The notes below the pieces were generated by a model that did not search any database, had not been told where the DNA came from, and was given only the letters and a program-made list of their open reading frames with translations. Shown here one piece after another: positions 1 through 8,827 of a stretch of DNA of 64,000 bases (its first letter is position 1; each line of letters opens with the position of its first letter). The stretch lies in contig NZ_VOHB01000002.1 of NCBI RefSeq assembly GCF_007859295.1, forward strand, positions 1,489,624-1,553,623. The letters run 5' to 3'. The DNA comes from Planococcus sp. CPCC 101016 (GTDB lineage: Bacteria > Bacillota > Bacilli > Bacillales_A > Planococcaceae). The translations under genes and the position numbers were made by a program.

Positions 1-388
1 CAAAGTACGCATGAGTGGACGCGTTACAGCAGGCAATGTGCTGATTGACGGAATCGGAATCGGCGACGTAGGAAATATCGTCTTGCGTGACCGTAAATTG
101 CTGTCACAAGATGGGATTTTTATTGTGGTGGTCACATTGAACCGCAAAGAAAAGAAAATTGCTTCCGGTCCTGAAATGATTTCGCGCGGCTTTGTCTATG
201 TCCGTGAATCAGAAGAGCTGATGGATGAATCCACTAAGCTTGTTCGCAAGGTCGTTGAAAAGTATGTCGCTAAAGACGCGTTCGAATGGAACAACATCAA
301 ACAGGAAATTCGTGATACATTGAATTCCTATCTGTTCCAGCAGACAAAGCGCCGTCCAATGATTATCCCGATTATTATGGAATACTAA
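1..388 (+). CDS. rnjB: Ribonuclease J, C-terminal part (truncated by window edge)
   Basis: The reading frame is already open at the first bases, so this is the last ~128 residues of a longer protein. The segment with [25 protein letters not shown] and the terminal [12 protein letters not shown] is characteristic of the C-terminal domain of bacterial RNase J, a metallo-beta-lactamase/beta-CASP exo- and endoribonuclease of mRNA decay; the catalytic domain lies outside the window. Position just upstream of the ftsK/spoIIIE gene matches B. subtilis rnjB, so RNase J2 is the likelier paralogue, but the tail alone does not separate J1 from J2. B. subtilis has tepA between the two genes; it is missing here. 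A terminator hairpin follows. Confidence 0.85.
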   Translation, partial: KVRMSGRVTAGNVLIDGIGIGDVGNIVLRDRKLLSQDGIFIVVVTLNRKEKKIASGPEMISRGFVYVRESEELMDESTKLVRKVVEKYVAKDAFEWNNIKQEIRDTLNSYLFQQTKRRPMIIPIIMEY

Positions 389-397
389 GAAAAAAGC

Positions 398-439
398 AAA
401 AGGATTTCCATACCGATACAATCGGAGGGAATCCTTTTT
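398..439 (+). terminator. Rho-independent terminator after RNase J gene
   Basis: The arm AAAAGGATT at 398 pairs with AATCCTTTT ending at 438, with GC pairs continuing toward the loop and a run of five T. It separates the RNase J gene from ftsK. Confidence 0.75.
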
Positions 440-466
440 CGATTATGGAGGAAATGAGGGATAGCT

Positions 467-2815
467 ATGACCAGGGCTCGTGCAACAACGAAAGCAAAAC
501 CCAAAGCGAGAGCTAAAGCAAACACAAAAACAAAACCGAAAAACAAAAAAAGACAACCGATGCCGATGCTCGCTTATGAAGTGATTGGCTTGGTGTTATT
601 AGGGATTTCCATTTTGATGGTGTTTCAATTAGGTGTAATCGGTAAGATGTTCTATAATATGGCTGAATTCTTGGCAGGCTATATGGCGTTTCTGGTGCCG
701 CTGTCACTAGTCTATGTAGCGGTCTATGTAATGGTTAAACGGAAATGGCCGAAACCAAAGGTGAAAGTGGCAGTTGGCTCTGCATTCTTATTGATTGGTG
801 CATTGCTGATTTGTCATTTGATTTGGGCGGCAGGCACGATATTGCCGATTACTTCATCCAATGTTATATCAGAAACTATTCGCACCACCCAGATGACGGG
901 CACTATATGGAACAGCTATTTAGCAACTGGAGGTGGAATCGTCGGCGCCCTATTGTATTCATTGCTGCATGTGCTGTTCGATACAGCCGGCACTTGGATA
1001 GTCGCGATCATCTTGCTGTCCATCGGCGCCATCATTTTGACCGGGAAAGCCGCAGCGCCTTTCATTGCTGAAAAAATTCCAAGTGCACGTCCCGCAATCG
1101 ATGCGTTGGTAAACCGTTTTAAACAGGAGAAACCGAAAAAGTTGAGGGCTCCCCGCAAAAAATCTGAACCTGAGCAAGTGCTGGAAATCAATGAATCGCT
1201 AGCCTATGAAGAGGAAGATGAGGAAGAGGACATTCTGTACCGTCCAAAGCAGGAAGAACCAATCATTTCGGCATTTACCGAAAACGTCAAACCAAAACAG
1301 GTAGAAGCATCTCCGGCTCCTGCCGCAGAATCGGCAGCAGAACCGGAGACTGGGGAAATTCAGTTGATGTCGACTGCTGAAGAACTGGAAAATGAGGAAT
1401 ACCAATTGCCGCCACTCAGCCTATTGACCCTTCCGCCGCATCACGACCAAAGCGGTGAATATTCAGGCATTCAGAAAAACGCGAAAAAGCTTGAAAAAAC
1501 GTTCCAAAGCTTTGGCGTAAGAGCAAAAGTAACTCAAGTCCATTTGGGGCCAGCTGTAACCAAATACGAAGTATTGCCGGATACGGGTGTTAAAGTAAGC
1601 AAGATTGTCAGCCTTCACGATGATTTGGCATTGGCATTGGCAGCACGGGATATTCGAATCGAAGCGCCAATCCCGGGGAAATCCGCCATCGGCATCGAAG
1701 TGCCGAATTCAGAAGTATCGATTGTCAGCTTGCGCGAAGTGCTGGAGTCGGAAGAAAACAATCGTCCGGATGCTAAACTGCTGTTTGCTTTAGGAAGAGA
1801 CGTAACTGGCCAGGCCGTCATGACACAATTAAACAAAATGCCTCATTTACTTGTCGCTGGTTCGACAGGGAGCGGAAAATCGGTCTGTATCAATGGCATC
1901 ATTACCAGTATCATTATGCGTGCTAAGCCGCATGAAGTGAAAATGATGATGATTGATCCGAAGATGGTGGAACTGAATGTGTACAATGGCATTCCGCATC
2001 TATTGGCACCGGTTGTTACAGATCCGCGTAAAGCGGCACAGGCTTTAAAGAAGATTGTTTCAGAAATGGAAAGAAGATATGAACTCTTTTCGCATACCGG
2101 AACACGCAACATTGAAGGCTATAACGAATACGTTCGTGTCTTCAATGAAGAAAATGAAGACAAACATCCTAAATTGCCGTTTATCGTGGTAATTGTGGAT
2201 GAATTGGCAGACTTAATGATGGTCGCTTCAAACGAAGTGGAAGATGCCATCACCCGACTGGCTCAGATGGCGCGTGCCGCGGGCATTCATTTGATCATTG
2301 CCACACAACGGCCAAGTGTCAACGTCATCACGGGCGTTATCAAAGCAAACATTCCGTCACGTATAGCCTTTGCTGTCTCATCTTCGATAGATTCACGGAC
2401 TATTCTTGATATGGGCGGAGCAGAAAAATTGCTGGGCCGCGGAGATATGCTGTTCCTCGGAGCCGGCCAATCAAAACCGGTGCGAGTGCAAGGGGCGTTT
2501 CTGTCGGATTCCGAAGTCGAAAAAATTGTCGATTTTGTCATTGAACAGCAGAAAGCGCAGTACCAGGAAGACATGATTCCTAGCGAAGTCGATGATACAA
2601 AAATTGATGAAGAAACAGATGAAATCTATGATGAAGCTGTTCAATTGGTTACAGAAATGCAGACAGCATCAGTCTCCATGTTGCAGCGCCGCTTCCGAGT
2701 CGGCTATTCCCGGGCTGCCCGCATCATAGACCAAATGGAGCAGCGCGGGGTAGTTGGACCTTATGAAGGCAGTAAACCCCGGACTGTCTTAGTTCCAAAG
2801 CAGGAAGATTATTGA
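467..2815 (+). CDS. ftsK: DNA translocase FtsK/SpoIIIE
   Basis: 782-residue membrane-anchored, ATP-driven double-stranded DNA pump that clears chromosomes from the division septum. A very basic Lys/Ala/Thr N-terminus (residues 1-28) precedes about four transmembrane helices (~35-185), an acidic Glu/Pro linker (~225-320), and a RecA-like motor with Walker A GSTGSGKS at ~465-472 and Walker [12 protein letters not shown] at ~570. The C-terminus is the winged-helix gamma domain ([20 protein letters not shown]) that reads orienting sequences. Length matches SpoIIIE (~787) rather than the longer SftA. The start has GGAGG at 447-451. As the neighbourhood lacks spore genes, a vegetative segregation role is inferred. 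Confidence 0.95.
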   Translation: MTRARATTKAKPKARAKANTKTKPKNKKRQPMPMLAYEVIGLVLLGISILMVFQLGVIGKMFYNMAEFLAGYMAFLVPLSLVYVAVYVMVKRKWPKPKVKVAVGSAFLLIGALLICHLIWAAGTILPITSSNVISETIRTTQMTGTIWNSYLATGGGIVGALLYSLLHVLFDTAGTWIVAIILLSIGAIILTGKAAAPFIAEKIPSARPAIDALVNRFKQEKPKKLRAPRKKSEPEQVLEINESLAYEEEDEEEDILYRPKQEEPIISAFTENVKPKQVEASPAPAAESAAEPETGEIQLMSTAEELENEEYQLPPLSLLTLPPHHDQSGEYSGIQKNAKKLEKTFQSFGVRAKVTQVHLGPAVTKYEVLPDTGVKVSKIVSLHDDLALALAARDIRIEAPIPGKSAIGIEVPNSEVSIVSLREVLESEENNRPDAKLLFALGRDVTGQAVMTQLNKMPHLLVAGSTGSGKSVCINGIITSIIMRAKPHEVKMMMIDPKMVELNVYNGIPHLLAPVVTDPRKAAQALKKIVSEMERRYELFSHTGTRNIEGYNEYVRVFNEENEDKHPKLPFIVVIVDELADLMMVASNEVEDAITRLAQMARAAGIHLIIATQRPSVNVITGVIKANIPSRIAFAVSSSIDSRTILDMGGAEKLLGRGDMLFLGAGQSKPVRVQGAFLSDSEVEKIVDFVIEQQKAQYQEDMIPSEVDDTKIDEETDEIYDEAVQLVTEMQTASVSMLQRRFRVGYSRAARIIDQMEQRGVVGPYEGSKPRTVLVPKQEDY

Positions 2816-2866
2816 GCAATTGGGGTTTTTTTGTGACAAAATGATTAGTATCTTAGAAAATGAAGA

Positions 2867-2967
2867 AGCGAAAATTCGCTAAATTCGACAAATTGCTATT
2901 TATTTCATTTCTAATAAGTGGTATAGTAATTTTGATTAGTAGGAATGTTTTACATCAGATGTCTGAT
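2867..2967 (+). promoter_or_regulatory. nupR promoter/operator region with two inverted repeats
   Basis: An extended -10 element TGGTATAGT lies at 2919-2927; no good -35 is seen at normal spacing. Upstream is an inverted repeat AGCGAA-AA-TTCGCT (2867-2880). Downstream, between promoter and start codon, is a perfect inverted repeat ATCAGA-TG-TCTGAT (2954-2967), a good candidate operator for the GntR-type regulator encoded immediately after it. Function is inferred from position and symmetry only. Confidence 0.5.
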
Positions 2968-2990
2968 CTCTGTCATGGGTGGTGAATCGT

Positions 2991-3719
2991 ATGACAATAA
3001 AATCGGATCATCGTGCTTTGTATCTTCAAGTGATTGATCGAATGAAACAGGATATTGCTGCGGGCGTCTACAAAGAAAAAGAGAAGTTGCCGTCCGAATT
3101 CGAGTTATCAAAGACACTGGGAGTCAGCCGTGCGACTTTGCGAGAAGCGCTTCGGCTGCTGGAAGAGGATAATATTATCGTCAGACGCCACGGAGTTGGA
3201 ACATTCGTCAATTCAAAACCATTGTTTTCATCGGGTATTGAGCAATTGACGAGTGTTTCCGACATGATCCGTCAAGCAGGAATGGAACCTGGTGCCATCT
3301 ATTTGAGCACATCAGAGAACCTTTCATCTGAGGAGGATATAAAACGCTTTCATTGCACTGGCGATGATACTGTCATAACTATTGAACGCGTTCGTACGGC
3401 AAACGGAGAGCCTGTCGTTTATTGCATCGACAAGGTACCTTCGGATTATTTGCCTGCAGATTTTTTGGGACGCACCGAAAGTTCTATTTTTACAGCGATT
3501 GAAGAATCAGGGGACATTCATATTTCCTATGCGGTGACATTTATCGATCCGACCGGTTACCATGAAGACGCTTCTCCAATCCTGGAATGTGAACCGGAAA
3601 CAGCATTACTGGTATTAAAACAGCTCCATTACGATGAAGACGATCGATTGGTGCTTTATTCAAAGAATTATTTTAGAGCTGATAAATTCAGCTTTCATGT
3701 GGTTCGCAAACGCGTGTAA
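2991..3719 (+). CDS. nupR: GntR/HutC-family transcriptional regulator NupR
   Basis: About 242 residues. The N-terminal winged helix-turn-helix (residues ~10-72, with [20 protein letters not shown] and a basic wing RRHGVGTFV) is followed by a C-terminal UTRA ligand-binding domain (~95-238). ATG 2991 is preferred over GTG 2979 because GGGTGGTG at 2978-2985 then serves as ribosome site. The gene sits where B. subtilis has ymfC (nupR), reported to control the guanosine importer nupNOPQ; here the importer genes follow directly, which strengthens that role. The effector is probably a nucleoside or nucleobase (inference). It probably represses itself through the palindrome in its leader. Confidence 0.8.
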   Translation: MTIKSDHRALYLQVIDRMKQDIAAGVYKEKEKLPSEFELSKTLGVSRATLREALRLLEEDNIIVRRHGVGTFVNSKPLFSSGIEQLTSVSDMIRQAGMEPGAIYLSTSENLSSEEDIKRFHCTGDDTVITIERVRTANGEPVVYCIDKVPSDYLPADFLGRTESSIFTAIEESGDIHISYAVTFIDPTGYHEDASPILECEPETALLVLKQLHYDEDDRLVLYSKNYFRADKFSFHVVRKRV

Positions 3720-3765
3720 AACATCAAATTCCTGCTAATATCAAAAAACCTTGGGGGTTATTACA

Positions 3766-4839
3766 TTGACAAAACGTAAATTTGGTCTAGGTTTATCATT
3801 GATGCTTGCTGCTGGTACTATGCTTGCTGCTTGCGGAAGCGAAGAAGATACTTCAACCGGCGAAACTGGCGGAGGAGAAGGTACAGAAGAAACTTCTGAT
3901 TTCTCAGTTGCCATGGTTACAGATGTCGGCGGTGTGGATGATAAATCCTTCAACCAATCTGCTTGGGAAGGAATCCAGCAATTTGGTGAAGAAAATGGCC
4001 TTGAAAAGGGCGATGGCGGCTTTGATTACCTTCAATCTGCTTCAGATGCGGATTACAACACGAACTTAAACAACTTGATCCGACGTGATTTTGATGTGGT
4101 ATTCGGTATCGGCTTCTTAATGGAAGGTGCCGTAGCGGAAATCGCTGAACAGCAGCCTGAAGCTCAAATTGCGATTATTGATGCGGTAGTTGACGCACCA
4201 AACGTTGCCAGCGTTCTGTTCAAAGAGCAAGAAGGTGCATTCCTTGCGGGTGTAGCAGCGGCTCTTATGACAGAAACTAATAAAATTGGATTTGTAGGCG
4301 GAATGGAAATTCCGGTAATTGAGCGTTTTGAAGCTGGATTCCTTGAAGGGGTTGCGACTGTAGACGATTCGATTGAAGTCGATGTTCAATACACAGGGGC
4401 TTTTGATAAAGCGGAATTAGGTAAAACAACTGCGAACCGCATGTACTCTGCTGGAGCGGATATCATTTTCCACGCTGCAGGCGGTACAGGCAACGGAGTA
4501 TTCACTGAAGCAAAAGAACGTAAAGAAGCAGATCCAGAAGCAAACATCTGGGTTATCGGCGTAGATGCTGACCAATACGATGAAGGCCAGACTGGCGATG
4601 CCAACGTTACTTTGACTTCTGTATTGAAGCGTGTTGATACGGCTGTAAAAAATATTTCTGAACAAGCAATGGCAGGCGACTTCCCAGGCGGCGAAACCAT
4701 CACTTATGGTTTATCTGATGAGGGTGTAGCTCTTGCAGATTCACGTGGAGCAATTCCTGAAGACAAAATGGCACAAATCGAAGAATACAAGCAACAAGTT
4801 GTTGATGGCGAAATTACTGTTCCAGAAACAGTAGAGTAA
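3766..4839 (+). CDS. nupN: BMP-family nucleoside-binding lipoprotein
   Basis: About 357 residues. A signal peptide ends in lipobox LAAC with the lipidated Cys near residue 22, followed by an acidic Gly/Glu/Thr linker and a Bmp/PnrA substrate-binding domain (starting VAMVTDVGGVDDKSFNQSAW, residues ~44 onward). It would be tethered outside the membrane and deliver purine nucleosides to the importer encoded downstream. TTG 3766 is the chosen start, with GGGGG at 3753-3757; TTG 3751 lacks an upstream ribosome site. A strong terminator directly follows, so the binding protein is probably made in excess of the transporter. Homologous to B. subtilis NupN (YufN). Confidence 0.88.
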   Translation: MTKRKFGLGLSLMLAAGTMLAACGSEEDTSTGETGGGEGTEETSDFSVAMVTDVGGVDDKSFNQSAWEGIQQFGEENGLEKGDGGFDYLQSASDADYNTNLNNLIRRDFDVVFGIGFLMEGAVAEIAEQQPEAQIAIIDAVVDAPNVASVLFKEQEGAFLAGVAAALMTETNKIGFVGGMEIPVIERFEAGFLEGVATVDDSIEVDVQYTGAFDKAELGKTTANRMYSAGADIIFHAAGGTGNGVFTEAKERKEADPEANIWVIGVDADQYDEGQTGDANVTLTSVLKRVDTAVKNISEQAMAGDFPGGETITYGLSDEGVALADSRGAIPEDKMAQIEEYKQQVVDGEITVPETVE

Positions 4840-4860
4840 AAGTTAATTAGCAGCACGGTC

Positions 4861-4900
4861 ATCATAAAGACCGGTCTAACCGGTCTTTATGATTTTTTTT
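4861..4900 (+). terminator. Strong hairpin terminator between nupN and nupO
   Basis: Perfect 14-bp arms, ATCATAAAGACCGG at 4861-4874 and CCGGTCTTTATGAT at 4880-4893, with a 5-nt loop and a T-run to 4900. It is inside the operon, so probably a partial terminator that sets binding protein to ATPase stoichiometry. Confidence 0.85.
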
Positions 4901-5009
4901 GCCTATAAGCTGGAAATTAATAGATGAAAGGCTTTTGGAAACGGAAGCCTTTCCTGTATTAATTAATATATCAACAAAAAAGCTAGCAGTTTTTGGGGGA
5001 GTGACAACA

Positions 5010-6569
5010 GTGGAGTATGTAATCGAAATGCTGAATATCCGTAAAGAGTTCGGTACATTTGTCGCCAATGACAATATTACGCTGCAACTGCAAAAGGGAG
5101 AAATTCATGCATTATTAGGGGAAAATGGAGCAGGGAAATCAACTTTGATGAATGTTCTTTTCGGTTTGTACCAACCGGAAGGCGGAGAAATCCGAGTTCG
5201 TGGAAAAAAAGTTGATATTGCTAATCCTAATGTCGCCAATGATCTTGGAATCGGAATGGTCCATCAGCATTTTATGCTGGTTGAAAACTTTTCTGTTACC
5301 GAGAACATCATTTTGGGAAGTGAGCCAACTAAATACGGTATTACCAATAAAAAAGATGCAGCTAAAAAAGTTCAGGCTTTATCCGAGCAATACGGCTTGA
5401 ATGTTGATCCTTATGCTATCATTGAGGACATTTCAGTTGGAATGCAACAGCGCGTAGAAATATTGAAGACCTTGTACCGCGGAGCTGAGATTTTGATTTT
5501 TGATGAGCCGACAGCTTCCTTGACGCCTCAGGAAATTACAGAATTGATTCAAATCATGAAGCGGTTGATTGCTGAAGGAAAATCTATTATTTTGATCACC
5601 CATAAGTTAAAAGAAATTATGGATGTATCCGACCGGGTAACAGTCATTCGCAAAGGACAGGGAATAGGAACAGTTATTACAGCTGAAACGAACCCGAATG
5701 ATCTTGCCTCATTGATGGTGGGGAGGCAAGTGGAATTCACAACTGTAAAAGGCAAGGCTTTCCCAGGTGAAGAAATTTTAGATATAAAAGATTTAGTGGT
5801 TCAGGATTACCGGGGCGTAGAAAAAGTGAAAAGCTTGAATTTGAATGTCCGCAAAGGTGAAATTGTCGGAATTGCGGGAATCGATGGCAACGGACAATCC
5901 GAACTGATTGAAGCAATCACGGGGCTTCGCAAAGTGAAAAGCGGAACTATCTATATCAACGGGAAAGATGTCACCAATATGAAACCGCGTAAAGTGACAG
6001 AGTCCGGAGTTGGGCATATCCCACAGGATCGTCACAAGCATGGTTTAGTATTGGATTTTCCCATCGGCCATAATATTTCGCTGCAGACCTATTATACAAA
6101 ACCAATCTCAAAATCAGGCATTATCGATTACAATAAAATCAATGAAAAAGCGTTGCAGATTATCAAGGACTTTGATGTGCGGACACAAGGGCCTACAGAA
6201 CTGGCACGTTCCCTATCAGGAGGCAATCAGCAAAAAGCCATCATTGGCCGCGAAGTAGACCGCAATCCGGATCTTTTGATTGCAGCGCTGCCGACTCGCG
6301 GATTGGATGTCGGCGCTATTGAGTTCATCCATAGCCGCCTGATCGAACAACGCGACAATGGCAAAGCCGTACTGCTGATTTCCTTTGAACTGGACGAAGT
6401 CATGAATGTCTCAGACCGCATTGCGGTAATCCACGATGGTGAAATTGTAGACATTGTAACACCGGAAAACACCAGCGAGCAGGAATTGGGCTTGTTGATG
6501 GCGGGTCATACTGAACATAAAAAATCACAGGATTTGACGAAGAAAGGTGAGGATCAGCATGTCGAATAG
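5010..6569 (+). CDS. nupO: Nucleoside ABC transporter ATP-binding protein (two fused NBDs)
   Basis: 519 residues with two ATP-binding cassettes in tandem, as in the sugar/nucleoside importer class. NBD1 has Walker A GENGAGKST at ~35-43, a degenerate signature SVGMQQR and Walker B LIFDEPTASLTP; NBD2 has the family-typical degenerate P-loop GIDGNGQSE, signature LSGGNQQK and PTRGLDVG. The start is GTG 5010 after GGGGGAG at 4995-5001; the upstream open frame (from 4899) overlaps the nupN terminator and is unlikely to be translated. The end overlaps nupP by 11 bp, indicating translational coupling. Confidence 0.92.
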   Translation: MEYVIEMLNIRKEFGTFVANDNITLQLQKGEIHALLGENGAGKSTLMNVLFGLYQPEGGEIRVRGKKVDIANPNVANDLGIGMVHQHFMLVENFSVTENIILGSEPTKYGITNKKDAAKKVQALSEQYGLNVDPYAIIEDISVGMQQRVEILKTLYRGAEILIFDEPTASLTPQEITELIQIMKRLIAEGKSIILITHKLKEIMDVSDRVTVIRKGQGIGTVITAETNPNDLASLMVGRQVEFTTVKGKAFPGEEILDIKDLVVQDYRGVEKVKSLNLNVRKGEIVGIAGIDGNGQSELIEAITGLRKVKSGTIYINGKDVTNMKPRKVTESGVGHIPQDRHKHGLVLDFPIGHNISLQTYYTKPISKSGIIDYNKINEKALQIIKDFDVRTQGPTELARSLSGGNQQKAIIGREVDRNPDLLIAALPTRGLDVGAIEFIHSRLIEQRDNGKAVLLISFELDEVMNVSDRIAVIHDGEIVDIVTPENTSEQELGLLMAGHTEHKKSQDLTKKGEDQHVE

Positions 6570-7608
6570 AACGACCAATCTCCTGGTCCCCATCATTTCC
6601 GTAATTTTAGGACTGCTGGTTGGTGCGGTGATCATGCTGGTCAGTGGCTATAACCCACTTGAAGGCTATGCTGCTCTTTGGAACGGAATTTTTGGGGATA
6701 TGTATACAATTGGTGAAACGATTCGCCAAATAACCCCTTATCTACTAGCGGGTCTAGCGGTCGCTTTTGCGTTCCGCTCAGGGCTTTTCAATATTGGAGT
6801 AGAAGGTCAATTGATTGTCGGTTGGTTTGCTGCAGCTTATGTAGGGGTTGCTGTAGAGTTGCCGAAAATCATCCACTTGCCGCTGGCAATCATAGCGGCA
6901 GCGGCAGCTGGCGCATTATGGGGCTTTGTACCAGGCCTCTTGAAAGCGAAATTCCATGTTCATGAAGTAATTGTAACCATCATGATGAACTACATCGCAT
7001 TGCACGTAACAAACGCTTTGATTCGAACTGTTTCTGGAGGAGGAGATCGCACAGAAAGCATCTTTGCCAGTGCCTCTCTGCGTTCCGACTTTCTTGAAAA
7101 CTTGACGGAATTCTCAAGGCTGCACTTAGGAATCATTCTTGCTCTAATTATGGTCGGAGTCATGTGGTTTATCCTTGAGAAAACGACACTCGGTTTTGAG
7201 CTGAAGGCGGTTGGCTTTAACAAAAACGCCTCACAATATTCAGGCATGAACGTCAATAAAAATATTATTTTGGCAATGGTCATTTCAGGAGCGTTTGCTG
7301 GATTGGGTGGAGCCATGGAAGCTCTCGGGACTTTTGAGTATGTTTCTTCCAAAGGCGGCTTTACCGGTATCGGATTTGACGGAATTGCGGTAGCCTTGCT
7401 TGGCATGAATACGCCGCTTGGTGTCATCTTTGGAGCAACTTTGTTCGGTTCCTTGAAATACGGAGCCTTGAACATGCCGAATGCTGCAGGTATTCCGATT
7501 GAAATCGTCGAAATCGTTATCGCAGTTATCATCTTCTTTGTGGCTTCAGGCTACATCATTCGCTTGCTGCTGCTCCGTGCGTCAGCTAAGAAGAAGGAGG
7601 CGAAGTAA
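6559..7608 (+). CDS. nupP: Nucleoside ABC transporter permease (subunit 1)
   Basis: About 349 residues, highly hydrophobic, with about ten predicted transmembrane segments of the BPD_transp_2 (branched-chain amino acid/sugar/nucleoside) fold. The conserved loop GFNKNASQYSGMNVNKN and the Gly/Ala-rich segment GAFAGLGGAMEALG are typical of YufP-like permeases that pair with BMP lipoproteins. ATG 6559 is preferred, with AAAGGTGAGG at 6544-6553; GTG 6547 sits within that ribosome site. Overlaps nupO and lies one base before nupQ. Confidence 0.9.
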   Translation: MSNRTTNLLVPIISVILGLLVGAVIMLVSGYNPLEGYAALWNGIFGDMYTIGETIRQITPYLLAGLAVAFAFRSGLFNIGVEGQLIVGWFAAAYVGVAVELPKIIHLPLAIIAAAAAGALWGFVPGLLKAKFHVHEVIVTIMMNYIALHVTNALIRTVSGGGDRTESIFASASLRSDFLENLTEFSRLHLGIILALIMVGVMWFILEKTTLGFELKAVGFNKNASQYSGMNVNKNIILAMVISGAFAGLGGAMEALGTFEYVSSKGGFTGIGFDGIAVALLGMNTPLGVIFGATLFGSLKYGALNMPNAAGIPIEIVEIVIAVIIFFVASGYIIRLLLLRASAKKKEAK

Positions 7609-7609
7609 T

Positions 7610-8569
7610 ATGAGTTTCCTTGATGTTCTATACTTCATCATTCCTTCAGCAATATTTTATGCTGCACCACTTATTTTAGTGGCGATTGGCGGCGTGTTCT
7701 CGGAAAAATCCGGAGTCGTCAACATCGGCCTTGAAGGGCTGATGGTCATCGGGGCTTTTGTCGGAATCTTGTTTAACTTACTGTTTGCCGATACGTTCGG
7801 CGCAGCTACACCATGGATCTCGCTGATAGCGGCTATGGTTGCTGCATTGCTGTTATCGCTGTTGCACGCTGTAGCTTCGATTTCATTCCGCGCCGACCAA
7901 GTGGTATCAGGTGTTGCGATTAACTTGTTAGCAGTAGCATTATCCTTATATCTCGTAAAAAGAATTTTTGATAAAGGTCAAACAGACTTTATTACAGAGC
8001 GCTTTTCACGCTATAATGTACCATTCCTATCAGACATTCCGTTTATCGGTCCATTGTTCTTCACGTCTGTCTACAATACATCGTTTTTTGCGATTGCAGT
8101 AGCGTTCGTTGCCTGGTTTGTCATCTACAAGACGCCGTTCGGCTTACGCCTTCGTTCTGTAGGTGAACATCCGATGGCTGCTGATACAATGGGAGTAAAC
8201 GTAGCAAGAATGCGTTATATCGCTGTTATGATTTCGGGTGCATTAGCAGGAATTGGGGGAGCGATTTATGCGCAAACCATCACCAATGATTTTGGCCATG
8301 CGACAATCAATGGCCAGGGCTTCATGGCATTGGCCGCAATGATTTTCGGGAAATGGCATCCGCTTGGTGCCATGGGAGCAGCCTTATTCTTCGGATTTGC
8401 ACAATCCTTGAGTATAGTAGGCTCATCTATTCCTTATATTCAGGAGATTCCAAACGTCTTCCTGCTGATATTGCCGTATGTTTTAACGATCTTTGCGCTT
8501 GCCGGATTTATTGGACGCGCCAATGCACCGTTGGCAAACGGAAAACCCTATATCAAAGGACAGCGATAA
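7610..8569 (+). CDS. nupQ: Nucleoside ABC transporter permease (subunit 2)
   Basis: 319 residues, second membrane subunit of the importer, with about eight or nine hydrophobic helices. The N-terminal EKSGVVNIGLEGLMVIGAF and the loop GEHPMAADTMGVNVAR are BPD_transp_2 family hallmarks. ATG 7610 follows the nupP stop directly and has AAGGAGG at 7594-7600. The open frame beginning at 7481 lies inside nupP and is not the true start. This completes the nupNOPQ operon; a terminator follows. Confidence 0.9.
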   Translation: MSFLDVLYFIIPSAIFYAAPLILVAIGGVFSEKSGVVNIGLEGLMVIGAFVGILFNLLFADTFGAATPWISLIAAMVAALLLSLLHAVASISFRADQVVSGVAINLLAVALSLYLVKRIFDKGQTDFITERFSRYNVPFLSDIPFIGPLFFTSVYNTSFFAIAVAFVAWFVIYKTPFGLRLRSVGEHPMAADTMGVNVARMRYIAVMISGALAGIGGAIYAQTITNDFGHATINGQGFMALAAMIFGKWHPLGAMGAALFFGFAQSLSIVGSSIPYIQEIPNVFLLILPYVLTIFALAGFIGRANAPLANGKPYIKGQR

Positions 8570-8579
8570 GCTGTTTAGA

Positions 8580-8610
8580 AGAGCCGTCACTGCGACGGCT
8601 CTTTTGTTTT
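8580..8610 (+). terminator. Terminator of the nup operon
   Basis: AGAGCCGTC (8580-8588) pairs perfectly with GACGGCTCT (8594-8602) around ACTGC, followed by T-rich sequence. Confidence 0.85.
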
Positions 8611-8620
8611 AGGGACTAAA

Positions 8621-8763
8621 ACGGGCACCTGCGCTTTTCTTTTGATCCAGCTCCAGCGGCCAGATTCTAGGGTCATAAACCCCACTGACTATGTGGCAAA
8701 GAGCGCCACTTCGTCAATGTTTCTTATCCCCGTCGAATCTAAACGGGCCGCTTTCGCTTTTCT
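8621..8763 (+). repeat. Interspersed 122-bp repeat, copy R1
   Basis: Intergenic element between nupQ and the M16 peptidase gene. Near-identical ends (starting ACGGG and ending CGCTTTTCT) recur directly 122 bp apart (8621 and 8743). Between them is a hairpin core: inner stem GTGGC (8693-8697) / GCCAC (8705-8709) around loop AAAGAGC, flanked by TAT and TTC. The outer stem (CATAAAC... / ...TTCTTATCC) is degraded in this copy. Related copies are at 17.2, 22.0-22.3 and 60.1 kb. Confidence 0.8.
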
Positions 8764-8827
8764 TTATTTGCAATTAACGGAAAAAGTTCGGTATAGTTAG
8801 GACATGAACGACGAGAGGGGATTTCAA

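Noticed and set aside
2816-2990. Purine riboswitch upstream of nupR
   Set aside because: No three-way junction or conserved purine-aptamer core could be drawn in the 175-bp region.
6990-7532. 180-codon minus-strand open frame inside nupP
   Set aside because: Complementary shadow of a real hydrophobic gene; Pro/Thr/Ser-rich, no ribosome site.
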